In this document: in pieces, positions 32,171-40,529 of the stretch
Layout of the letters: the number at the start of each line of letters is the position of its first letter
Position numbering within the stretch: the stretch's first letter is position 1
Source of the DNA: Clostridia bacterium
GTDB taxonomy: Bacteria; Bacillota; Clostridia; Christensenellales; Borkfalkiaceae
NCBI GenBank assembly: GCA_900767885.1
Contig: CAAGAU010000007.1
Span: 1-51,107, forward strand
Length of the DNA stretch: 51,107 nucleotides
Reading direction: 5' to 3'
Notes under the pieces: generated by a model
Told to the model about the DNA's origin: nothing
Databases searched by the model: none
Seen by the model: the letters and a program-made list of their open reading frames with translations, nothing else
Translations under genes and position numbers: made by a program

Positions 32171-33704
32171 ACCTTTTACGGCACCTTTTTAACAGCAATG
32201 CTTTATAATAAGAAAACTCTTCGGACTTAAAAGTAACGCCTAAATAAAGAACTACGGGAATCGTAATACATATTACCGCCTTTAAACAAAACCACCCGAG
32301 TCCCAAAGGCAACAATGCGCAAAGTCTGTTTACCGCAAAAGCGACTGCGCAAGAAATTACAAATATCAATATTTGCATTAAATAGTGCGGTAAAGCATTT
32401 TTTCCGAACCCGTACTTAAATACAACGTAATCTTCTATCGGCATAGCAACAAACAGCGAGGAAATCAAGTATCCCGCAATTATCCCTGCTATACCGTAAA
32501 ACTTGCTCAATAATATTCCTAACGCAACGCCTAAAACGCCCTCGAGGATAGGTTTAAACCAATCTTTTTTAAATAGTCCTTTTGCCTCTTTAAATGCGTT
32601 TACCGGCGACCGCAGATACGGAGAGGCTCCGCTCATCGAAAGTATTGCCGTGATATACAGCGGAAAAACGTTTTCTTCACCAAGCCAAAGACCGACGAAA
32701 TCGTTGAACAACCCGAAAAAACACGTCGTCACGAATATCACGATAAAGTTTGAAAAATATAATATACGCTTAAAAACCGATAATTGATACTCTACGTTTT
32801 CACTCACGCACAAATTGCCTATGCTGGAAGTAAGCGAAGAAAATATTATATTTACAAAAACGCTGACCTGATTGACTATCAGGATATAATTACCGTATTT
32901 TCCCGCGTCTACAACGCTCACAAGAGCCGAAATAAGAATAGTGGTGGTACTGTATATGGCAACACCGCCTATTTTATGACAAAACATCGCCTCAACGTTT
33001 CTGATAAGCGACTTTCTTTCCACATCGGTAATTCTTACGTTTTTTAATTGTCTGAGATAAGGATATTTTTTGTTCGCGATAGCCGTTATAATAACGTTGT
33101 TTGCAACGGTTTTTATTACCATTACCGTAAGATACAGGTAATAATTTTTAAATATCGCGAGCAACGCTATCTGCACGGCGTTAAACACAACGTTTCCTAC
33201 GTTATCCACGGCGGAAACGACGTAATTATTCTGATCCGCAGTTAAAACGGTGCGCTTATATGCAAGCAGATAACTGCTGACCGTATTTAAAAGATATAAC
33301 GCAAAATACGACCTTAACTTATTAAGTGTAAACGGCAGATCTTCGATATTTTCGTTTATGAGATATTGCAAAAAAGGTATACAACATAATCCCGCTACAA
33401 GCACTACCAGCGCGATAACCCTGTATACTTTTGCAAAATAATTCATAAGCGCGGCGACGGCTTCCTTGTCGTCGTCTTTCATAGGCTTATACAACGAATA
33501 CGCTACGGCAGTTGCAAATCCGAGGTCTGCAAGGCTTAATACCTGCAATATATTTGCAAAAAGCCTGTTTACGCCGTTTAACTCTTCTCCGAGTAACTTT
33601 ACAAAAAGCGAAGTGGTTACAAACGTAAATATCGCATTTAAAAAGACGCAAACAAAACCTACAGTTATGTTTTTAGCGGATTTTTTTACCCGAGATTGCT
33701 CCAT
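32169..33704 (-). CDS. Polysaccharide flippase, Wzx-like (MOP superfamily)
   Basis: 511 residues with about 14 TM helices. The N-terminus KKSAKNITVGFVCVFLNAIF is typical of polysaccharide biosynthesis (PST) exporters. Charged loops such as YKPMKDDDKEAVA and FKEAKGLFKKDW lie between helices. It moves lipid-linked repeat units across the membrane. It is the distal gene of the capsule operon, one base after a glycosyltransferase. No specific symbol is justified. Confidence 0.88.
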   Translation of the reverse strand: MEQSRVKKSAKNITVGFVCVFLNAIFTFVTTSLFVKLLGEELNGVNRLFANILQVLSLADLGFATAVAYSLYKPMKDDDKEAVAALMNYFAKVYRVIALVVLVAGLCCIPFLQYLINENIEDLPFTLNKLRSYFALYLLNTVSSYLLAYKRTVLTADQNNYVVSAVDNVGNVVFNAVQIALLAIFKNYYLYLTVMVIKTVANNVIITAIANKKYPYLRQLKNVRITDVERKSLIRNVEAMFCHKIGGVAIYSTTTILISALVSVVDAGKYGNYILIVNQVSVFVNIIFSSLTSSIGNLCVSENVEYQLSVFKRILYFSNFIVIFVTTCFFGLFNDFVGLWLGEENVFPLYITAILSMSGASPYLRSPVNAFKEAKGLFKKDWFKPILEGVLGVALGILLSKFYGIAGIIAGYLISSLFVAMPIEDYVVFKYGFGKNALPHYLMQILIFVISCAVAFAVNRLCALLPLGLGWFCLKAVICITIPVVLYLGVTFKSEEFSYYKALLLKRCRKR

Positions 33705-33705
33705 T

Positions 33706-34575
33706 TTAACTTTTGCTTCCTTTTAAAAACGAAATAAATTTAACCAAAGACAACTCCACCCTGCATACACCGAGATCTTTTACTATTTCCTTATCGGTTT
33801 TTTTGTCTTTTACGGCAAAATAGTATCTTTTTATTGCCGAAAGCCGACTTTTAAAATCTCCTTTATTAAAAACCAGCTGTTGTTTTGCCCAGTACAGCGT
33901 CCCTTGAGGATTTACGGAATATCTGTTTGAAGTTTTCGTCAGTCCGTCGTCGAGATATTCGGTAAAATAAATTATATCGGAAAACCACCTTATATAATAA
34001 CCGTCCGCAGCGATTTTATTCCATACAACTTCTTCGGTAATGAACTTTTCACCTTCGAATTCGGGAAAAGGATATTTTTTTAACACGTCGGTATAGTAAA
34101 CTTCGGCTTTATCGCCGAGTAGATTTTTGCTTTTACGCTCGAGATTGGTGGCGTCAACGTAATTTCCTCCGTTTCCGCCGCCGCCTATCACCTTATTATC
34201 CGCATTTCCGCGAAGCCCCGAAACGCCCGCAAATTTAAGACTTCCGTCGAGCGAAAAAAACCATTTTTTTATTTTTTCAACCGCATCGCAGGTCAAAGTG
34301 TCGTCAGAGTCCACTATAAAAAACATTTCGCCGCGCGCCTCTTTAACGCCTCGGTTTATGGCTCTGTGTTTACCGCCGTTCGTTTGCTTTATATACCTTA
34401 CGGGAAAGTCTCTTTTATCCACAAGTAATTCGGTAAACATACTTTCGGTATTGTCCGTACTGCCGTCGTCGACCACAAGCCATTCGAAGTCTTTATTCGT
34501 CTGTTTTTTAAGACTTTCGTATAAATTACCTATTATATATGCCCTGTTATAAGTAGGAGTAAATATCGTTATCAT
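33706..34575 (-). CDS. Family 2 glycosyltransferase
   Basis: 289 residues, GT-A fold. ITIFTPTYNRAYIIGNLYES opens the nucleotide-binding fold. VVDDGSTDNT and FIVDSDDTLT supply the acidic residues, the latter as the D-x-D site. A Gly-rich insert KVIGGGGNGGNYVDAT follows, then ITEEVVWNKIA as the catalytic-base region. Donor and acceptor sugars cannot be inferred. Overlaps the preceding gene by an ATGA. Confidence 0.88.
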   Translation of the reverse strand: MITIFTPTYNRAYIIGNLYESLKKQTNKDFEWLVVDDGSTDNTESMFTELLVDKRDFPVRYIKQTNGGKHRAINRGVKEARGEMFFIVDSDDTLTCDAVEKIKKWFFSLDGSLKFAGVSGLRGNADNKVIGGGGNGGNYVDATNLERKSKNLLGDKAEVYYTDVLKKYPFPEFEGEKFITEEVVWNKIAADGYYIRWFSDIIYFTEYLDDGLTKTSNRYSVNPQGTLYWAKQQLVFNKGDFKSRLSAIKRYYFAVKDKKTDKEIVKDLGVCRVELSLVKFISFLKGSKS

Positions 34576-35312
34576 ATTTTTCCTCTTGTAAAAAACTTTT
34601 TAATCGCGAGTACCGGGTGTCTTAACGTAAATAATAATTTACCTTTTTTTACCCCGTATTTCAATTTATACGCCATTATTTTTTGATCGAGCGGCGACTT
34701 CCACGAGGCTACGTAATGATGTACCGTATAAGTGTTTTCGGTTATTTTATCCTTGCCGTAATTTCCCCCTTTGGGGTTGAAATATTCCGTAGGAAAGACC
34801 GTCGTATCTGCAACGACCTGCAATTCGCCGTTTACAACAAGTCCGTGTTTTTGTAAAACGGCTGTTTCCCTTTCGCACACGGTACAAGGATTATACTCAC
34901 CGTTTTCGAGTATAAACGAATCTTTCTCATAAGAATCAAGCATTGCGCGGCAAATCATATCTCCCTTTGCCGCTCCGCGAATAAGGCCGCTATTAACCGT
35001 AGTTTCACTTTCAAAGCCCACGAAATCGGCAGGCAGACCGTCCAACGGTTTAAGTATCTCAACGTCGGTATCCATATAAATACCGCCGAAGTTATACAAC
35101 ACCCAAAACCTGCAATAATCCGAAACAAACGCCCATTTTTTTGCGTTATACGCTTCCTTTACGTATTTACAGGTGTTTATATCGAAGTTATTTTCGTTCC
35201 ACTCTACTATTTCATAATCGGGACAATGTTTTTTCCAACTTTCGATACACCTTTTTATAATTTCGGATTTTTCCGCTCCTCCAAACCAACAGTAGTGAAT
35301 TGTCTTTTTCAT
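34572..35312 (-). CDS. Glycosyltransferase with Gly_transf_sug (GT32-like) domain
   Basis: 246 residues. IHYCWFGGAEKSEIIKRCIE at the start and WAFVSDYCRFWVLYNFGG before the D-x-D motif YMDTDVEIL (about 80-88) are the hallmarks of capsular/OCH1-like GT32 enzymes. The C-terminal YTVHHYVASWKSPLDQK is also usual. It uses a nucleotide sugar, identity unknown. ATGA overlaps on both sides put it firmly in the operon. Confidence 0.88.
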   Translation of the reverse strand: MKKTIHYCWFGGAEKSEIIKRCIESWKKHCPDYEIVEWNENNFDINTCKYVKEAYNAKKWAFVSDYCRFWVLYNFGGIYMDTDVEILKPLDGLPADFVGFESETTVNSGLIRGAAKGDMICRAMLDSYEKDSFILENGEYNPCTVCERETAVLQKHGLVVNGELQVVADTTVFPTEYFNPKGGNYGKDKITENTYTVHHYVASWKSPLDQKIMAYKLKYGVKKGKLLFTLRHPVLAIKKFFTRGKI

Positions 35313-36499
35313 TTTTCGGTATAAAACCTCTCAATAGTATAAGTTATCAAAACCAGAACGGCTATATATAATGCAGGCGTGGAATACATACACGTTTCAA
35401 ACAATGAATCTACAAAAACGCAAAGCAGAATAAGCGTAGTAAATTCTCCGCCGCATTTGACTATTCTTTTTACGGCGTCGGAAAACAAAGATATAAAAGC
35501 TACAGTAAAAAATATACCGTATACCGCCAAAAATCCAAGCATCTGGTTATGATAATTGATGATATTGTCATGCGCGTAAGACCCTTCTACGATTAACGTA
35601 TTACCTATTCCAAACCAGAAATTGGACTTTATAACGTTAAACGCCGCCCGCCATAGTATAGCGCGGCCCGAAAACAAACTCTTACCGAATATCATAATAT
35701 TTTTATCGCCAAGTAAATCATATAGAGGAACAGCATAAAGGTAAGCAAATAAAATCGATAAAAAGTAAATACTGCAAAATATAAATTTAACGCGACGTTT
35801 AACCCATCTTCTTTTATGAAATTTTAGCGCAAGCGAAAAATAAAGTACCGCAATACAAATAAAAATTGCACGCGATTTGTATGTAATACACAAAGCCGTA
35901 GTAAGTACTGCCAAAATAAACAAGATGACTTTTATGTATTTATTTTTAAAATATTTTATAAGTGCAAACAGCAGACAAATGAAGCAAAAAGATACTTGAC
36001 CTGCGGAATTCGAGTTTACAAGTTCGGGTTTTAACGTATATAGTGACAGTATAAAAAACGTAAATACAGCATAAATCAAGACAATCAGCTCAAGAATTAT
36101 TCTGTTCACTCTTACCTTGGGTAAAACGCAAATCACCCCGAGAAAAACAAAAGTGTTACAAAAATATTCTAATCCCGAAGGGTGTATTAAGTAAGAAATA
36201 AAAAACGACGCTATAAGCAACAACCATAATAGCTGTTCTTTAAGGCTCATATTGACAAAAACAAGCGTTACCGCAAGCAGACATATAACAAGTCTGCAAA
36301 GCATAAAAACCAACGACTCCGCAACGCCGCAACTACCGACGTAAAACACATAAAACAAATAACAAAAAACGACCAACGCAAGCGCAACCACAAGTCCCGA
36401 AGTCGAACGATTTATCGTTATACCGTTTTTTTTGGTTGAATTGTTTGGTTTAAAACAACCGATTTTATTTCGTTTTAATGACGTCGTAAATTCTTTCAC
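35309..36499 (-). CDS. O-antigen ligase/polymerase-like membrane protein (Wzy candidate)
   Basis: 396 residues with 10-12 predicted TM helices, a GTG start (complement of 36497-36499) and a 35-bp overlap with the gene upstream. A large loop with SGRAILWRAAFNVIKSN, FGIGNTLIVEGSYAHDNIIN and YHNQMLGFLAVYGI matches the periplasmic-loop pattern (R, H-N-x2-L) of Wzy/WaaL proteins. It probably polymerises the repeat unit. The start is uncertain because there is no clear SD and no in-frame ATG nearby. Confidence 0.8.
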   Translation of the reverse strand: MKEFTTSLKRNKIGCFKPNNSTKKNGITINRSTSGLVVALALVVFCYLFYVFYVGSCGVAESLVFMLCRLVICLLAVTLVFVNMSLKEQLLWLLLIASFFISYLIHPSGLEYFCNTFVFLGVICVLPKVRVNRIILELIVLIYAVFTFFILSLYTLKPELVNSNSAGQVSFCFICLLFALIKYFKNKYIKVILFILAVLTTALCITYKSRAIFICIAVLYFSLALKFHKRRWVKRRVKFIFCSIYFLSILFAYLYAVPLYDLLGDKNIMIFGKSLFSGRAILWRAAFNVIKSNFWFGIGNTLIVEGSYAHDNIINYHNQMLGFLAVYGIFFTVAFISLFSDAVKRIVKCGGEFTTLILLCVFVDSLFETCMYSTPALYIAVLVLITYTIERFYTEK

Positions 36500-37655
36500 T
36501 GTTTTTGTTGTCCTTGTATACGAAAATTTCCTTTATTGTCTTCGCGTTCGTTCTTTTTATTCCGTTTTCGACTTCATGTTTTACCTCCGCCAAAAGCAAC
36601 GTTTCGTCTGAAACTAATTTACCGAGCGGGGTGTTATGGTAATCGAAATATCCCTGTTGATACTGTTTTTTTCTGAATTCCGCCTCATCGAACTGGTAAA
36701 AAATTATCGGTTTACACATATATGCAAAATCGAAAAACACGCTCGAATAATCGGTAATAAGCAAAGCTGCCCTTTTTAATAAGTCCTGAACGTCGTAATC
36801 ATGCCAATCGGCTATGGTAATCTGCGGACAGTCCGTTTTAAACGCCGACACAAACTTCTGCATATTCCTGTGCGGATAAAATATCGCACGCTTACCGTTT
36901 TCCGATAAAAGTTGAGATAAAATCGGCGAATTTATAAACGAATTCCATTTTTTAAAATACTCACTGTCGGTAAATGCGATTTTTTCTTCCCCGGCGGATT
37001 CTATACCGCCGAGCCAATCGCGCCAGGACGGCATTATCAATATAAGATTATCGTCGACGGCGACTTCGGCAAGATTGTCGAACCTCGAAAACCCGGTCAA
37101 CGCCAAATTTTTTTCACTGTAGCCAAAACGACTTTTTATATAGTCGTACTCGGGTTTGGCAGCGCAGATGAACTTATCGAAATAACAGTTGCGATAATAC
37201 AGCCATTTTGCATCGCTGACGGTAACTCCGTGTTGCAAAAATATCCTATTATGCCTTCTTAACTTTAAAACAACCTCAAAAAAATAACATACTGCCGCAT
37301 TTGGTTTGCCGCCCTTTTGCGAACTTATATTTTTATCCGCCACAATATACCAGAACCAATGCGATACAGAGCCGTAAGAAACAACTTTACCGAGAGCTTT
37401 AACTTTTTTACAGTCGGGAGATTTTTTGTTTATAGCATACGCGATTTTTTGTTTCGGTTTATTTTCTCTTACGTATTTAAAAAACCAATATCCGTTGTCG
37501 CGAGCCTCGTTTTTGTCTTCGCAAACCAACCAAAAGTCCCGAATAAAAATTTTTGCGACAATTGCAAACGGAAAAACTATTATACAAAGAAAGAAATGAA
37601 GTATATCTTTTATTCTGACGTATTCAAGTATTCTTTTAACGCTGTACTGTGCCAT
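36465..37655 (-). CDS. CDP-glycerol:polyol glycerophosphotransferase-like protein
   Basis: 396 residues of the TagB/TagF (Glyphos_transf) family. An N-terminal hydrophobic segment (about 18-38) is followed by FLQHGVTVSDAKWLYYRN, MPSWRDWLGG, YPHRNMQKF and ITDYSSVFFDFAYMCKPIIF, which supply the conserved His/Asp/Ser residues of the GT-B fold. It would add glycerol- or ribitol-phosphate, which makes the product teichoic-acid-like or glycerophosphate-decorated (inference). No CDP-glycerol synthesis gene (tagD) lies in this window. Confidence 0.85.
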   Translation of the reverse strand: MAQYSVKRILEYVRIKDILHFFLCIIVFPFAIVAKIFIRDFWLVCEDKNEARDNGYWFFKYVRENKPKQKIAYAINKKSPDCKKVKALGKVVSYGSVSHWFWYIVADKNISSQKGGKPNAAVCYFFEVVLKLRRHNRIFLQHGVTVSDAKWLYYRNCYFDKFICAAKPEYDYIKSRFGYSEKNLALTGFSRFDNLAEVAVDDNLILIMPSWRDWLGGIESAGEEKIAFTDSEYFKKWNSFINSPILSQLLSENGKRAIFYPHRNMQKFVSAFKTDCPQITIADWHDYDVQDLLKRAALLITDYSSVFFDFAYMCKPIIFYQFDEAEFRKKQYQQGYFDYHNTPLGKLVSDETLLLAEVKHEVENGIKRTNAKTIKEIFVYKDNKNSERIYDVIKTK

Positions 37656-37657
37656 AG

Positions 37658-38473
37658 TTACCTGTGTAAAATCTTTTTAAAGACGAAACCTCTCAGTTTA
37701 TTAGGCATTAACGCTACTATAAACTGAACCGCTAACGAACAAATATAGTCCCGATTATTTATAAATCCCGTCTTCTTAATCATTTTTCTGCCTTGTTTAT
37801 ACTTCTTGTAATACGAAAATCCGCCGCGGCGTTCAAACATATCCTTGCCTATTCTGGCAAAAACAAGGCTTTCGCCGACGTTTTTGCATTTTGCGCCGGA
37901 CATAATCATTTTCGCCCACAAAAGCGAATCTTCCATAAGCAGACAGGTCTGATAATTACCCGCTTTCAACACCGCCGATTTTTTAAACATGACCGTCATA
38001 TGGTTAAAAGCGTCTCTTTTTTTCTGATACTTTTTTATCTCTGCGTCATTCAGCGGTACGCTGCGCCTTGCGACTATATTGTCAACCGTCCCCTCGAATT
38101 CCTCTATCTGACTGCCGCAAATATCAAGATCGGGATCGGCGGCAAATTCTTTAAGTTGGATTTCAAAACGATCGCTTCTTGCAATATCGTCCGTATCCAT
38201 CCGCGCTATAAGTTCGTTTGAACAATTTTTAACGCCTTCGGCAAGCGCGTACCCCAGACCGTGATTAGTTTCCAGCGGTACAAACTTATAAAGTCCTTCG
38301 TTTTTTGCCGAATATTCGCGCAAAACCTCGTCGAGTTCATCGGTGAGCGGTCCGTCCTTTACTATGACTATCTCGGTCGGAAACACGGTCTGCCCGACAA
38401 TACTGTCCAGACATTGACGAAGAAAGTCGGGGTTTTCTTTATAGTAAATCGACATAAGAACGGAAAAATCCAT
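37658..38473 (-). CDS. Family 2 glycosyltransferase
   Basis: 271 residues. FSVLMSIYYKENPDFLRQCL opens the fold. VIVKDGPLTDEL and LIARMDTDDIARSDR carry the acidic and D-x-D residues. ICGSQIEEF and MTVMFKKSAVLKAGNY are typical of GT2 enzymes of capsule loci, and LLMEDSLLWAKMI holds the catalytic-base region. Two-base gaps on each side. Confidence 0.9.
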   Translation of the reverse strand: MDFSVLMSIYYKENPDFLRQCLDSIVGQTVFPTEIVIVKDGPLTDELDEVLREYSAKNEGLYKFVPLETNHGLGYALAEGVKNCSNELIARMDTDDIARSDRFEIQLKEFAADPDLDICGSQIEEFEGTVDNIVARRSVPLNDAEIKKYQKKRDAFNHMTVMFKKSAVLKAGNYQTCLLMEDSLLWAKMIMSGAKCKNVGESLVFARIGKDMFERRGGFSYYKKYKQGRKMIKKTGFINNRDYICSLAVQFIVALMPNKLRGFVFKKILHR

Positions 38474-38475
38474 AT

Positions 38476-39216
38476 TTACCTTGCCTTCTTTTCATCTGTA
38501 TTATTCCCGGCGACTTCGGGTTTATATTTTTTGCCGAGTACGGCAAAAACGGTCATAAACATAACTTTGATATCGCGGCTGAACGAAAAATTCTTTAACG
38601 AATTTAAGTTTATCTTCATTTTTTCGGGCAGAATTTCGGTTGCGTACACCTCGTCGGGATCTGCCGCGCCGGCAAGCAGTTCGTCTTCGTCTTTATAAAA
38701 AATACTCGTTTCGCTCGTTACGCCTGCAGGCAGCAACAACGTTGCCAGCATTTCCGGTGTGTAACGGTCAACGTATTTGGGGACTTCTGGACGAGTGCCT
38801 ACAAAAGTCATCTTTCCGCGAAAAACGTCGATAAGTTGGCTGATTTCGTCCAACCTGCATTTACGGATAAGTTTACCCACCCGCGTTATGCGGGCGTCGC
38901 CGCCGACGGTTACCAAAGTTCCTTTTTTGTCCGCGCCGTTTACCATGGTGCGAAATTTAAATATGCGAAATTCTTTGCCGTACTGCGTAACCCTCGTTTG
39001 TCTGTAAAACACGGGGCCGCGGCTATCCGCTTTAATCGCTATTGCCAGAATGACGAACAACGGCGAAAGCAAAACGAGCATTATCGCCGACGCTACGACG
39101 TCAAACAGTCTTTTAAAAAATAACGACGCGCGTTTTTTTTTCAGTACGTCGTAATATTTCCTTACTTCGTCGCACTGCATTTTTTCGGGAAGCCTTTCCC
39201 ATTTTATCAATCTCAT
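38476..39216 (-). CDS. Initiating sugar-1-phosphate transferase (bacterial sugar transferase)
   Basis: 246 residues. One re-entrant membrane helix (LFDVVASAIMLVLLSPLFVI, about 37-56) is followed by the cytosolic catalytic domain: ADSRGPVFYRQTRVTQYGKE, FRIFKFRTM, LRKCRLDE-type segment (KLIRKCRLDEISQLIDV) and FVGTRPEVPKYV. The protein matches the PglC/WcaJ family, which moves a phosphosugar onto undecaprenyl phosphate and so starts the repeat unit. Its start overlaps the aminotransferase stop by one base. Confidence 0.92.
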   Translation of the reverse strand: MRLIKWERLPEKMQCDEVRKYYDVLKKKRASLFFKRLFDVVASAIMLVLLSPLFVILAIAIKADSRGPVFYRQTRVTQYGKEFRIFKFRTMVNGADKKGTLVTVGGDARITRVGKLIRKCRLDEISQLIDVFRGKMTFVGTRPEVPKYVDRYTPEMLATLLLPAGVTSETSIFYKDEDELLAGAADPDEVYATEILPEKMKINLNSLKNFSFSRDIKVMFMTVFAVLGKKYKPEVAGNNTDEKKAR

Positions 39217-40418
39217 TAAATATACTCTTTTAAAACTTCGGTATAATTTTTAATAACGTAATCGACTTCGTCGTCGGTAAGACACGTATGTAAAGGCAGC
39301 GTTATTTCGTTTACGAAAAAGTCGTAAGCGTTAGGATAATTTTTAATGTCGAAGCCGAGTTCTTTATACGCCGTGTGCATAGGCAACGGTTTATAATGAA
39401 CGTTGCACGCAACGCCTCTCTCACCCATTTTATCAATTATCTCGCCTCGTTGCTTATAAGTCGCGCCGGGTATGCGCGTTATATACAGATGCCCCGAAGA
39501 TTCGTATTCGTCGGTATAATGTTCAAGCGTTTTTACGCCGAGCGGACGAAAAGCCGCGTCGTATTTACTTATAATCTGCTTTCTGCGAGCCAGCATGTTG
39601 CCGTATCTGCGCATTTGCGCAAGACCTATCGCCGCCGCGACGTCGGTCATATTGCACTTATACCACGTTCCGACGATATCGTATTCCCACGCGCCGAGTC
39701 TGGTTTTTGCAAGCGCGTCTTTCGACTGACCGTGTAAAGACAAAAGTTGCGCTTTATGGTAAATATCCTCGTCGCTTATGCCGTTTATACTACGCCAGGT
39801 AAGCGCGCCGCCTTCCGCCGTGGTAAAATTTTTAACAGCGTGAAAAGAAAACGACGAAAAATCGGCAATCGATCCGACGGGTCTGCCGCCGAGTTTTGCC
39901 CCGAACGCATGCGCGGTATCCGCCATAACGGCTATTCTGCCTATCGCGCGCTGAATATCGTTATTCGGCTTAAATAAGTGCTTCTTTTTTTCTGCTATTT
40001 TAAAAATCCTGTCGTAATCGCACGGGATTCCGCCCAGGTCGACGGGGATAATCGCTTTGGTTTTTTCGGTTATCGCATTTTCCAACGCGTCATAGTCCAT
40101 TTCGACGCAATCTTTTTGAGTGTCGATAAGTACGAGTTTTGCCCCCACGTGGCAAACGACCGACGCGCTCGCCGTATAAGTATACGCAGAAGTGATAACT
40201 TCGTCGCCTTCGCCTATCCCCATGATTCTTAATGCGGTTTCGGCGCAGGCCGTCTGCGAATTAAGACATACCGCTTTGTTTACGGAACAAAATTCCGCTA
40301 CTTCGCGTTCCAGTTGTTTGGTTTTCGGACCCGTCGTTATCCAACCCGATCTCAACGCGTCGCAAACTTCGTTTATTTCTTGCTCGGATATATCCGGAGG
40401 GGAAAATTTTATAATCAT
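39216..40418 (-). CDS. DegT/DnrJ/EryC1/StrS aminotransferase
   Basis: PLP enzyme that aminates a keto-sugar nucleotide: 400 residues. SGWITTGPKTKQLE near the start, SAYTYTASAS, ADTAHAFGAKL (PLP-binding Asp) and SFHAVKNFTTAEGG with the Schiff-base lysine are all canonical. The C-terminal VHYKPLPMHTAYKELG also fits. First gene of the capsule operon. It implies an amino sugar in the product. The 4,6-dehydratase that would supply its substrate is not in the window. Confidence 0.93.
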   Translation of the reverse strand: MIIKFSPPDISEQEINEVCDALRSGWITTGPKTKQLEREVAEFCSVNKAVCLNSQTACAETALRIMGIGEGDEVITSAYTYTASASVVCHVGAKLVLIDTQKDCVEMDYDALENAITEKTKAIIPVDLGGIPCDYDRIFKIAEKKKHLFKPNNDIQRAIGRIAVMADTAHAFGAKLGGRPVGSIADFSSFSFHAVKNFTTAEGGALTWRSINGISDEDIYHKAQLLSLHGQSKDALAKTRLGAWEYDIVGTWYKCNMTDVAAAIGLAQMRRYGNMLARRKQIISKYDAAFRPLGVKTLEHYTDEYESSGHLYITRIPGATYKQRGEIIDKMGERGVACNVHYKPLPMHTAYKELGFDIKNYPNAYDFFVNEITLPLHTCLTDDEVDYVIKNYTEVLKEYI

Positions 40419-40446
40419 CGTTACTCAGTCCTTAGTATTCTTAAAA

Positions 40447-40475
40447 ATTATACCATATTACACGGCGTTTTGCAA
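40447..40475 (-). promoter_or_regulatory. Promoter of the capsule operon
   Basis: Minus strand: TTGCAA (complement of 40470-40475), 17-nt spacer, TATAAT (complement of 40447-40452). The leader is about 22 nt. Seven of the eight genes downstream overlap or abut the previous one within two bases, so this promoter should drive the whole locus down to 32169. Confidence 0.8.
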
Positions 40476-40529
40476 GCGAATATATATTATATAGTGATTA
40501 TGTAGTACGCGTCGCGCCGATAGTCGGTA

